Shown here: one piece after another, positions 1-6,929 of the stretch
Layout: each line of letters opens with the position of its first letter
How positions within the stretch are numbered: the stretch's first letter is position 1
NCBI GenBank assembly: GCA_020112395.1
Contig: JACCEK010000001.1
Location: forward strand, 868,001 to 932,000
Length of the DNA stretch: 64,000 nucleotides
Direction: 5' to 3'
Source: Aerococcaceae bacterium DSM 111021
GTDB taxonomy: Bacteria > Bacillota > Bacilli > Lactobacillales > Aerococcaceae
Position numbers and translations under genes: made by a program
The notes under the pieces: generated by a model
Seen by the model: only the letters and a program-made list of their open reading frames with translations
Database searches by the model: none
What the model was told of the DNA's origin: nothing

Positions 1-512
1 GGAATCGTATATTGAACCCCGTCTTTCACACCTTCAACACGGCGCACGGCGTCCCCATGTCCTTGACTCAATCCTTTACCCCAGAAAGTATAAGTATCTC
101 CCTTAGGCAATACCGCTTCACCAATTAATCGGTTTAGGGAGAATAGACCTGGGTCCCAACCCGTTGCGATAATTGATACATTTTTGTGTTCTTTTGAAAC
201 ACGGTCAACACGTTCAAAATAATTTGGTATATTTCCGTGGTTATCGTAACTATCAACTGTATTAAAGTGTTCAGCCAATGTAGGTCCTTGTTCAGGAATA
301 TCTGTTCGCGAGCCTCCGCATAATATCAACACATCAATCTTATCTTTAAAACTTACTAAGTCATCCATATGATACGCTTTTGCCTCTGCATTTAATGTTT
401 CAGGATTACGACGGGTAAAGATCCCAACTAAATTCATATCTGAGCTATTCTTAATGTTCGCTTCTACTCCACGCCCAAGATTACCGTAGCCCACAATTCC
501 AATGTTTATCAT
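1..512 (-). CDS. ddh: meso-diaminopimelate D-dehydrogenase, N-terminal part (runs off window)
   Basis: This enzyme makes meso-diaminopimelate from tetrahydrodipicolinate in one NADPH-dependent step, feeding lysine and peptidoglycan synthesis. About 170 residues are visible; the C-terminus lies beyond base 1. The reading begins MINIGIVGYGNLGRGVE, a Rossmann nucleotide-binding loop. It continues with CGGSRTDIPEQGP, SYDNHGNIPNYFERVD and ATGWDPGLFSLNR, all characteristic of Ddh. The ATG at 512 follows an AAGGAG site. It is transcribed away from the divergent lipocalin-like gene. Its presence suggests DAP-type peptidoglycan or the dehydrogenase variant of lysine synthesis. Confidence 0.93.
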   Translation of the reverse strand, partial: MINIGIVGYGNLGRGVEANIKNSSDMNLVGIFTRRNPETLNAEAKAYHMDDLVSFKDKIDVLILCGGSRTDIPEQGPTLAEHFNTVDSYDNHGNIPNYFERVDRVSKEHKNVSIIATGWDPGLFSLNRLIGEAVLPKGDTYTFWGKGLSQGHGDAVRRVEGVKDGVQYTI

Positions 513-713
513 AATTAAGTACTCCTTACAGTATAATTAAAATCTAATGTTATTTTGCTTGTTTTTATTTAATCTGTCAATTAATTTACTATAACATAAT
601 TCCCCTTTATATAAGATTTAAATTATTGATAATTGTTACACAAGCTGTTTTATAGTTTTTTCCTTATATACATAGTATTCTATAAAGGCATACAAGATTA
701 TATGGAGGTCATT

Positions 714-1145
714 ATGAATAATATAGTAGAACTATTAAAGGGAACGACTTGGTCACTGAGATCTTTTGAATCCTTAGACAAAAATGAAGAGATTTATTTC
801 CCATTAGGCGATGACGCAAAAGGTTATATCGTTTTTGACCATACTGGTCTTTTCTCGGTACAAATTATGGCTAATCATCGTGATGAACCATTATCTGTAG
901 ATACATTAAGCTCATATCGAACTGAAGTAGAAAAACAAATGGGTATCAATGGATATCACGCTTACTCTGGGCATTTTTCTTTAGATGAAGATAAAGCTAT
1001 CATGACTACCTCTGTCGAATTAAGTCTCATTCAAGACTATGTTGGATCTAAACAAAAACGTTCGGTCAGAATTGACGGTAATTTACTATATTTATCGAAT
1101 ATAGATCATCCTGAACGCAAATTAGTATGGGAGAGAAAATCCTAG
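714..1145 (+). CDS. lipocalin-like domain protein
   Basis: This is a 143-residue soluble protein. The pattern LLKGTTWSLRSFE near the N-terminus, then GYIVFDHTGLFSVQIM, GYHAYSGHFSLDEDKAIMTTSVELSL and a late LVWERK, fits the small lipocalin-like family found in many bacteria, whose ligands are mostly unknown. The ATG at 714 was chosen because GGAGGT lies just upstream; the in-frame extension back to 633 has no ribosome binding site and reads like untranslated leader. The small membrane ORF begins ten bases downstream. Family assignment is by pattern only and the function is unknown. Confidence 0.7.
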   Translation: MNNIVELLKGTTWSLRSFESLDKNEEIYFPLGDDAKGYIVFDHTGLFSVQIMANHRDEPLSVDTLSSYRTEVEKQMGINGYHAYSGHFSLDEDKAIMTTSVELSLIQDYVGSKQKRSVRIDGNLLYLSNIDHPERKLVWERKS

Positions 1146-1154
1146 GGGGATTTT

Positions 1155-1277
1155 ATGGCGCTTCTAATAGAATTCTTTGTTCGTTTAACGCCAGGGTTAG
1201 TTTTAATCAGCATCACGTACTTATTAGTACCAAAGAAAAATTATTTCTTAAAAATTATTCTATTGCACATGGATTAG
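1155..1277 (+). CDS. small membrane peptide, possibly the truncated start of a larger membrane protein
   Basis: This 40-residue reading frame starts at an ATG with AGGGGG seven bases upstream. It encodes a hydrophobic peptide beginning MALLIEFFVRLTPGLVLISI, followed by YLLVPKK and a second hydrophobic stretch. It stops at 1277, but another frame continues with GLAIFLLAVGQF before a stop at 1309, as if a frameshift or truncation had cut a longer membrane protein. The start is reminiscent of CPBP-type intramembrane proteins, but this is a guess. It may be a genuine microprotein or a gene remnant. Confidence 0.4.
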   Translation: MALLIEFFVRLTPGLVLISITYLLVPKKNYFLKIILLHMD

Positions 1278-1388
1278 CTATTTTTCTGTTAGCTGTTGGT
1301 CAATTCTAATCCCCTATATCAATCAAATGCATGTCGTAATGAACGTTTTCTTATGCTATACTATTCCTATTATGTTAAGGAGCTAATC

Positions 1389-2117
1389 ATGCTAGAGATA
1401 GAATTTTTTCACGATGTTATTTGTTCATTCTGTTTTCCAATGTCTGATCGATTACGTAAAGTAGTGGGTAAATATCAGAACATTGATGTTCAACATCGCT
1501 CTTTTGCCCTAGGTTGGGAAGTTGAGCACTTTGAGCAAATGTTTGGCAGTCACGAAGCTGTTAAACCAGAAGTGTTAAACCACTGGGAAGCTGCAAATCA
1601 AAATGATGATGACCATCGTTTTAATATTGATGGAATGAAGCAAACTGATTTTAACTTTCCTCATTCACAACCAGGACTAATCGCAGCTAAAGCAGCTGGT
1701 TTAATTGGTGGAAACGCAATGTATTGGGAAGTGTTTGATAAACTTCAAGACGGCTTATTTGTTCGCAATCTAAATATTGCAGATCAACAAGTCATTGATG
1801 ACTTAGTAAAAGAGACGTCCATCGACTTTGATTCATGGAAGAACCAAGCAAATAATGATGAAACTAAACAGGCTGTCTTAAATGACTTAGCCCTGGTTAA
1901 CGCTTATGGTATCCAAGGAGCTCCAGCTTTAGTCATTGATAAAAAATACTTAATTAGTGGTGCCCAACCTCAAGAGCTTATTGAACAAGCTTTAGAGCAA
2001 GCAGCACAAGAAGCAAATATAGATATCACTAAACCAGTGACACCACAGTTTCAAGTACTAGGTGATAATACTGGCGCGTCATGTCGCGTTGAAAATGGAA
2101 ATTGGATCTGCGACTAG
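1389..2117 (+). CDS. DsbA-family (FrnE-like) thiol oxidoreductase
   Basis: This 242-residue cytoplasmic protein has a thioredoxin fold of the FrnE/DsbA family. It starts MLEIEFFHDVICSFC; the CxxC pair is Cys12 and Cys15. The cis-proline loop is seen late as GIQGAPALVIDKKYLISGAQP, and the helical insertion lies between. The ATG at 1389 follows TAAGGAG. An extended -10 (TATGCTATACT) lies at about 1352-1362, so the gene probably has its own promoter. No signal peptide is present, so it acts inside the cell, probably in thiol redox or stress handling. Substrates are unknown. Confidence 0.85.
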   Translation: MLEIEFFHDVICSFCFPMSDRLRKVVGKYQNIDVQHRSFALGWEVEHFEQMFGSHEAVKPEVLNHWEAANQNDDDHRFNIDGMKQTDFNFPHSQPGLIAAKAAGLIGGNAMYWEVFDKLQDGLFVRNLNIADQQVIDDLVKETSIDFDSWKNQANNDETKQAVLNDLALVNAYGIQGAPALVIDKKYLISGAQPQELIEQALEQAAQEANIDITKPVTPQFQVLGDNTGASCRVENGNWICD

Positions 2118-2136
2118 ATTCAAAATAAAATCAAAT

Positions 2137-2187
2137 AAAAAACGTAATGAAGATGGAAATCAAATCCACTTTCATTACGTTTTTGTT
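2137..2187. terminator. bidirectional terminator between dsbA-like gene and PepSY-WDDDD gene
   Basis: Arms AACGTAATGAA and TTCATTACGTT form a stem with an A-run on the left and a T-run on the right. It can therefore end transcripts from both converging genes. Confidence 0.85.
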
Positions 2188-2247
2188 TTGTTAAAAATAA
2201 TTATTTAACTTAGATTCGAATAGTCTTAACTTAAATGATGCGCCTTG

Positions 2248-3174
2248 TTAGTCATCCCAATCGTCATCATCCCAGTCATCATCGTCCCAGTCGTCGTCCC
2301 AATCGTCGTCATCCCAGTCATCATCATCCCAGTCATCGTCATCCCAGTCGTCGTCATCCCAGCCATCGTCATCCCAGTCATCATCGTCCCAATCGTCGTC
2401 ATCCCAGTCATCATCGTCCCAATCATCATCATAACGGTCGTCATCATCGTAACGGTCATCATCACGTCCATAGTAATAATTATTATCATAAACTGTTGGA
2501 CGGCTTCCACTATAATCATTATAGAATTGACGGTAGTAATGGCGATCGTCATCATCGTCGTTATCGTCATCATTTACATCGTCATTAACGTCATCTATAT
2601 CATCATCATCTTGATCAAGAATATCCCCAGTTAAGGCATCAACTTCGACTTCGATTTCACGATTACCATCAATGAGTGTAATCTCCCACTCTAGTTTATC
2701 GTCATCATCGTTATCATCATCGTCGTCATCACTATCTAAACTCCAATTAACGATATTATTATTTTGAGTGTGATCCATGACTGATTGAGTGATTTCTTCG
2801 ATAGAAGCTAGCTCATCAATATTTATAGCTAAATTATCATCGTCATCATCTCTAGATTTACTTGCAAAAAAGTTTTCCCCGTTATATCTAATTAATTGAT
2901 ATGCTTCTGTCTCACCACGGCCAAGAACTCTTGTAATAAACTGCCCTGTTTCTTGATGCATGTGAATATCAATATCTGTTAATTCGGCATTTGGATAGTA
3001 TGATTGATAAAGTGAAACTGCCTCATCAAAAGCATTTTGTAACTCACTTGTTTGTTCTTGAGAAATCGCAACAGTACCAACATCATTATTTTGCGCATTA
3101 ATACTTACTACAGGCGTGATACCACTTAGAGCAAGCATAGATGCACTGAGTAGAAGGAATTTTTTCATCTTCAT
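2248..3174 (-). CDS. secreted PepSY-domain protein with C-terminal WDDDD repeats
   Basis: This 308-residue exported protein has a signal peptide (residues 1-28, KKFLLLSASMLALSG, ending near NAQ). Two PepSY-like units follow, at about 43-106 (EAVSLYQSYYPNAELTDIDI through YQLIRYNGENFFASK) and 121-188 (ending IEVEVDALTGDILDQ). Next come Asp-rich linkers and, from residue 249 to the C-terminus, twelve Trp residues spaced mostly every five by Asp. PepSY units often inhibit proteases or sense the envelope. The gene sits just downstream of sigI-rsgI and has its own copy of the conserved promoter element at 3220-3251. The ribosome binding site is AAGGGAG. The role of the acidic tail is unknown. There is no lipobox or sortase motif. 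Confidence 0.85.
   Translation of the reverse strand: MKMKKFLLLSASMLALSGITPVVSINAQNNDVGTVAISQEQTSELQNAFDEAVSLYQSYYPNAELTDIDIHMHQETGQFITRVLGRGETEAYQLIRYNGENFFASKSRDDDDDNLAINIDELASIEEITQSVMDHTQNNNIVNWSLDSDDDDDDNDDDDKLEWEITLIDGNREIEVEVDALTGDILDQDDDDIDDVNDDVNDDDNDDDDDRHYYRQFYNDYSGSRPTVYDNNYYYGRDDDRYDDDDRYDDDWDDDDWDDDDWDDDDWDDDGWDDDDWDDDDWDDDDWDDDDWDDDWDDDDWDDDDWDD
2251..2430 (-). repeat. tandem 15-bp repeat encoding WDDDD (12 Trp)
   Basis: Units of TGG followed by four Asp codons are repeated with mixed GAT and GAC use. Two units are one Asp short and one has Gly for Asp. It encodes the C-terminal tail of the PepSY protein. Confidence 0.95.
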
Positions 3175-3219
3175 TTTCTATCTCTCCCTTATTTTTTTAC
3201 CGTTTGCTCGGCTTATTAA

Positions 3220-3251
3220 ATAATACGAATGTCGATTTGTTTTTAGGTACC
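3220..3251 (-). promoter_or_regulatory. candidate SigI-type promoter of the PepSY-WDDDD gene
   Basis: On the minus strand this reads GGTACCTAAA, 14 bases, CGTATTAT. It is the same bipartite element with the same spacing as upstream of sigI and of the LysM-CAP gene. The -10-like box ends about 45 bases before the start codon. Confidence 0.72.
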
Positions 3252-3262
3252 TTTTTTATAAA

Positions 3263-4336
3263 TTAATCATCATCATCGTCAAAATCATCATTCCAATCGT
3301 CATCATCATCCCAGTCGTCATCATCCCAATCGTCATCATCCCAATCATCGTCGTCCCAATCGTCATCATCCCAGTCATCGTCACCTTCTATATAAGAATT
3401 CACTGAACTATTGACATTGTCATCAGTACTATACGAATCTTCATCATAAAACGATTCGAACCAATCATCATCTGAATTAAATTCACTATTATCTGTTGGT
3501 TTTGGTGTAACTAATCCTTTGAAGAAGCTTTGTAGTTCTTGAACTTCTGAGCGATTATAGATACTTTCTAATAATTCTCTAAAACGTTCACTACTTTGGT
3601 TAAAATTATAATACTCCGCGTTTCCTGATAAGCGGTCACGTTTTTCTTTAGCTGATAATACGCGACTCTCTTCATCAGTCCACAATGAAATATTTGCATT
3701 AGCCAATTGATAATCACCCAATAAGACTTCTTGTTGAGTCGCATTTTCGTAGTCTTCCATTGTTCCTTTAATAACAACAATATTGTTGTTTGCCATTGCG
3801 TTTCTTAACTCTTCTACTACTAAATTCTCAATCGCATTTGTATCATCCGTATTGGGAGCCGAGATAGCGATCAGAACATCTAAGGAATCTGATTCATCAA
3901 TGAGACTTACAAGTGAAGGTGTAATTTCACTTAAGTTTTCTCCTTCAGTTATGCTTTCATTCTCCATTTCACCCAGTCGATTAATTACTCTAACGACTTC
4001 ATAATCATCATTCAGTTCAACTTGAACACCTTCTTGTGTTCCAATTGAAATGGCTGCATATGCAGGTTCTGATGGACCAAATATATTTTGAGAAAGATTA
4101 AAGAATAAGAACAACACTGCCGCAACAGCTACGAGGCTTATCAGTGGTCTGAAATTCACACGATGAACTTTTTCTTTTGCTTGATATCGATCAGAATCAA
4201 AGTAAAAAATTTGATCTCCAACGGCTAAAGAATCTTTTCTTTTCAACCGATGAATTTCACCACTCGGGTCCATGACGATGACGTAATTTTCTTTGACGTC
4301 TATGACAATTGTTTCTTTTACATCATATTTACTCAT
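3263..4336 (-). CDS. rsgI: RsgI-like membrane anti-sigma factor with extracellular WDDDD tail
   Basis: This 357-residue protein is predicted to hold SigI inactive at the membrane. Residues 1-50 (VIDVKENYVIVMDPSGEIHRL) match the cytoplasmic RsgI N-terminal anti-sigma domain. A single membrane segment lies at 64-80. Outside it comes the RsgI-type alpha/beta domain (AYAAISIGTQEGVQVELNDD, VVRVINRLGE, about 92-220), then a helical, acidic linker. The tail at 319-357 has six Trp separated by Asp. The usual Asn-Pro motif of this domain (as in DINPSIE) is absent, reading SIGTQEG instead. The start follows the sigI stop by one base, with GAGGGG inside sigI, so translation is probably coupled. Confidence 0.85.
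   Translation of the reverse strand: MSKYDVKETIVIDVKENYVIVMDPSGEIHRLKRKDSLAVGDQIFYFDSDRYQAKEKVHRVNFRPLISLVAVAAVLFLFFNLSQNIFGPSEPAYAAISIGTQEGVQVELNDDYEVVRVINRLGEMENESITEGENLSEITPSLVSLIDESDSLDVLIAISAPNTDDTNAIENLVVEELRNAMANNNIVVIKGTMEDYENATQQEVLLGDYQLANANISLWTDEESRVLSAKEKRDRLSGNAEYYNFNQSSERFRELLESIYNRSEVQELQSFFKGLVTPKPTDNSEFNSDDDWFESFYDEDSYSTDDNVNSSVNSYIEGDDDWDDDDWDDDDWDDDDWDDDDWDDDDDWNDDFDDDDD
3266..3382 (-). repeat. tandem repeat encoding WDDDD tail of RsgI (6 Trp)
   Basis: Six TGG codons are separated by four, once five, Asp codons. The array ends in a degenerate acidic stretch (WNDDF). It is shorter than the arrays in the two secreted proteins. Confidence 0.95.
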
Positions 4337-4337
4337 C

Positions 4338-4964
4338 TTATCCCCTCTTTATCCAATCTATTAAGCTCGCTAACCCATTTTTAAATATAATAATTGTCGA
4401 TGTGATAAACACTTTGTTTCCTTTAACGACTTTCACTGAGACATTATTATATGTTGCGGTTAGTTTTATAGGTAGACGCTTCTTTTCAAATAAGGGTATT
4501 GTAATCGGCTTATGTTTACTTGATTTCTCCGATATATGAATGGCTCTTTCGCGACTATCTTGATGTTTTGGAGATTCTTCTATTAATTGCTCCAAAGTAA
4601 TATCAAAGTCTTCAATCGTGCTTTTCCACTCTTCAATTTCAATAGCCAATACATTTTCACTTTGTTTCGATTCATCTTGAAATTGCATGCCTGATTCTGC
4701 CATGGAATCTAAGGATGCCATCTCTTCATTCTTTTTTTCTTTCCTTAGATAATCAATCACGCGACTTCGAATGACCACTTTTACAAAATTTAGTAAAGAT
4801 CCTTTTGACTCGTCATATTTTTCAACGGCTTCTTTAAAAGCTAACAAAGCAATTGAAAAAGCATCATCATTTTGAACATTAACATATCGATTGGTAGTCT
4901 CGCTGACTACTTTTATAATGAAGCCATAATGCTCTTCAATTAGTTGCTCAATTTGTTTCTCGAT
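4338..4964 (-). CDS. sigI: RNA polymerase sigma factor of the SigI family, probable AUC start
   Basis: This is a 208-residue sigma factor. Region 2 is clear at about 33-75: NDDAFSIALLAFKEAVEKYD, then SKGSLLNFVKVVIRSRVIDYLRK. The C-terminal SigI DNA-binding domain is recognisable but divergent (LPIKLTATYNNVSVKVVKGN near 155-175, ending SLIDWIKRG). A TTG at 4847 would cut region 2 in half and has no ribosome binding site. The conserved frame reaches back to an AGGAGG at 4978-4973. Between its upstream stop and the conserved region there is no in-frame ATG, GTG or TTG; an ATC at 4964 sits eight bases after AGGAGG. It forms an operon with rsgI. Confidence 0.85.
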   Translation of the reverse strand: MEKQIEQLIEEHYGFIIKVVSETTNRYVNVQNDDAFSIALLAFKEAVEKYDESKGSLLNFVKVVIRSRVIDYLRKEKKNEEMASLDSMAESGMQFQDESKQSENVLAIEIEEWKSTIEDFDITLEQLIEESPKHQDSRERAIHISEKSSKHKPITIPLFEKKRLPIKLTATYNNVSVKVVKGNKVFITSTIIIFKNGLASLIDWIKRG

Positions 4965-4991
4965 TTGAAATGCCTCCTATCTGCTCAATAA

Positions 4992-5023
4992 ATAATACGT
5001 AACTTTATAACAATTTAGGGACC
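4992..5023 (-). promoter_or_regulatory. candidate SigI-type promoter of sigI-rsgI (autoregulation)
   Basis: On the minus strand this reads GGTCCCTAAA, 14 bases, CGTATTAT. A start point about seven bases on gives a leader of roughly 20 bases carrying the AGGAGG. That supports the sigI start assigned at 4964. Confidence 0.72.
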
Positions 5024-5088
5024 ATTTTCTTACTTTAATTCAATCATAGCACAATTTTTTATCGAATTAATCTAATTATCCTCCAAAA

Positions 5089-5120
5089 GGTCCCTAAAAT
5101 TGATTTAGCTTTCGTATTAT
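5089..5120 (+). promoter_or_regulatory. candidate SigI-type promoter of the LysM-CAP gene
   Basis: This reads GGTCCCTAAA, 14 bases, CGTATTAT. It faces away from the sigI promoter, 65 bases from it. The first 10 bases and the last 8 are identical to the sigI copy. Confidence 0.72.
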
Positions 5121-5167
5121 GTATCGACTGGCAAAGCAAAGTCAAAAATAAGAAAGAAGGTACGAAA

Positions 5168-6496
5168 ATGCGAAACAAGAAATATCTATTAAGAAGAAAA
5201 GGTTTTAGTGTTAAAAAGGCTCTATTATCAATTGGTGTTGTTGCTTCCATTGGATTAGCTTTTAGTCATTCGACTGAAATCTTAGATAGTGCTTTAGCTA
5301 ATTCCACAACTGAAAATGTAGATGTATCTCAAACAAATAATGTATTAAGCCATCCGGTAGTGCAAAAAGAACAAAATGCTGCTTTAAATGCATTGATTAA
5401 TCGTTGGCAAGAAAAATCGGCTGAAGAAATTAAAGAGGAATTACTTCGTCAAGAAGAAGCCGGTTCTATTGCTTATGTCGTTCAGTGGGGAGACACTCTT
5501 CCAAATATTGCTTCCGCTGCAGGATTGACCGTTGATCAATTATTAGACTTGAATGGTCTGAGCGAAGATTATCATATGAATACTGCAGATATCTTAATCG
5601 GTCTCATTGATAACCAAGATATTCACGTCGCTGGCGCATATGACGATGATTGGGATGATGACGACTGGGACGACGATGATTGGGACGACGATGACTGGGA
5701 TGACGATGATTGGGATGATGACGACTGGGACGACGATGATTGGGATGACGACGACTGGGACGACGATGATTGGGATGATGACGACTGGGATGATGATGAC
5801 TGGGATGACGACGACTGGGACGACGATGACTGGGATGATGACAACGGTTATGATGATGACTGGGATGATGACGACAATTATTGGTTAGAACGATTCTATA
5901 ACGATCCGAATAACATTCCAGGACACAATCCGAAAACCGAAGGGGATATTCCTACAACGATTGCCCAGGATACTGAAGTAGAAACAACACAATCGCCTGA
6001 TCAAACAGTAGATAGTCAAGTAGCGGATACAACTTTAGATGAATTACCACCCGTTGATACGACTGTAACAGATTCAAATAATGTCAATCTTGATGCTGTT
6101 ACTCAAGAATTCCATAATTTAGTCAATCAAGAACGTGCAAATAATGGGCAAAGCCAATTGAATTATGGTAATCATTTACAAACTGCTGCCGTAAGTCGAA
6201 CATCAGAAATTACAGAACATTTCTCACATACAAGACCGAATGGATTATCATTCTTCACAGCACCCGGCTTTGATCAAGGTGGTACAATTGTCGGAGAGAA
6301 CTTACAACAAACATATATTTCACAAAATGCAACACCAGAAGAAATTGCTCAAAAATTATTTGATAACTGGAAGAAAAGTCCAGGACACTATGAAAACATG
6401 ATGGATGGTTCGTATTTAGATCATGCAATTCAACTTGATACATACGAAAATGGAGACAACATCATTATCTATTCAACACAAGTATTTAGTAATTAA
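5168..6496 (+). CDS. secreted LysM-CAP domain protein with internal WDDDD repeats
   Basis: This 442-residue exported protein has a basic N-terminus and hydrophobic signal segment at 14-34. A helical stretch follows (65-98), then a LysM wall-binding domain at about 102-147 (YVVQWGDTLPNIASAAGL). An array of 13 regularly spaced Trp lies at 159-222, with two less regular units after it. A Thr/Val-rich linker leads to a C-terminal CAP domain (about 313-440). CAP hallmarks are FHNLVNQERANNG, EHFSHTRPNG, GENL and SPGHYENMMDG. CAP proteins in Gram-positives are mostly wall-associated with unclear activity. It is divergent from sigI and has the same promoter element. The ribosome binding site is AGAAGG. 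Confidence 0.88.
   Translation: MRNKKYLLRRKGFSVKKALLSIGVVASIGLAFSHSTEILDSALANSTTENVDVSQTNNVLSHPVVQKEQNAALNALINRWQEKSAEEIKEELLRQEEAGSIAYVVQWGDTLPNIASAAGLTVDQLLDLNGLSEDYHMNTADILIGLIDNQDIHVAGAYDDDWDDDDWDDDDWDDDDWDDDDWDDDDWDDDDWDDDDWDDDDWDDDDWDDDDWDDDDWDDDDWDDDNGYDDDWDDDDNYWLERFYNDPNNIPGHNPKTEGDIPTTIAQDTEVETTQSPDQTVDSQVADTTLDELPPVDTTVTDSNNVNLDAVTQEFHNLVNQERANNGQSQLNYGNHLQTAAVSRTSEITEHFSHTRPNGLSFFTAPGFDQGGTIVGENLQQTYISQNATPEEIAQKLFDNWKKSPGHYENMMDGSYLDHAIQLDTYENGDNIIIYSTQVFSN
5642..5875 (+). repeat. tandem 15-bp repeat encoding WDDDD (13 regular Trp)
   Basis: TGG codons occur exactly every 15 bases from 5651 to 5831, with four GAY codons between. GAT and GAC patterns partly recur every 30 bases. 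Two degenerate units follow, ending before the CAP linker. Confidence 0.96.
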
Positions 6497-6582
6497 GCAA
6501 AATAAAAGATACCGAATTTACTGCCATAAATTCAATATCTGATAAGTTTTAAATTCTAGTTCATTTAAAAATATAAAAGTTA

Positions 6583-6625
6583 AGAAGTACGGACAATTTA
6601 CGAATTGTTCATGCTTCTTTTTTTC
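6583..6625 (+). terminator. terminator of LysM-CAP gene
   Basis: An AGAAG...ACAATT arm pairs with AATTGTTCATGCTTCT with a few mismatches, followed by a T-run. Confidence 0.75.
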
Positions 6626-6655
6626 TATAAAAAATAACATTTAATGACGTCAGTA

Positions 6656-6910
6656 TTCGCAATTTTATTCAACATGTGATATAATAGTTATTACGCGAAA
6701 GATATTTTTTATGCGAGAATTTAATTTGTTTTGATGAAATTTAATCAAACTGGCGTAACTAAAGGGTTACAAGGATATATTAGAGGTTATGGGAATATAT
6801 CGTTTAAATGAGAAAGAATTAATTTTAAGTAATAGTTAAGCAAGAACTTTAGAATAATAATATTGACTAGTTAGGTAGCCTTCTCTTCACAGAGAGGGCT
6901 ATTGTCTATT
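6656..6910 (+). ncRNA. candidate small RNA with own promoter
   Basis: An extended -10 (TGTGATATAAT, TATAAT at 6680-6685) with a weak -35 (TTCGCA at 6656) precedes about 200 bases lacking a clear gene. The stretch ends in a GC-rich hairpin (TAGCC TCTCT / AGAGA GGCTA arms, about 6877-6902) without a good T-run. The length would fit a 6S-like or other regulatory RNA, but I cannot recognise a family. It could also be a leader-peptide region. Confidence 0.3.
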
Positions 6911-6929
6911 TAAAAGATAATTTCATAAT

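Noticed and set aside
2226..2634. Several long open frames overlapping the PepSY tail on both strands (Met/Thr-rich, His/Pro-rich and Ile/Val-rich)
   Set aside because: They arise only because the 15-base repeat is open in many frames. They have no ribosome binding site and the PepSY frame explains the region.
4309..4539. 76-residue frame antisense to the end of sigI
   Set aside because: It is antisense to the SigI C-terminal domain, has no recognisable domain and no ribosome binding site.
2251..5875. CRISPR-like array because of regular short repeats
   Set aside because: The repeats are contiguous 15-base coding units without spacers and keep the reading frame. There are no cas genes.
5607..5888. 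Ser/Gln-rich and Met/Thr-rich frames over the LysM-CAP repeat
   Set aside because: They are shadow frames of the same tandem repeat, nested inside a well-supported gene.
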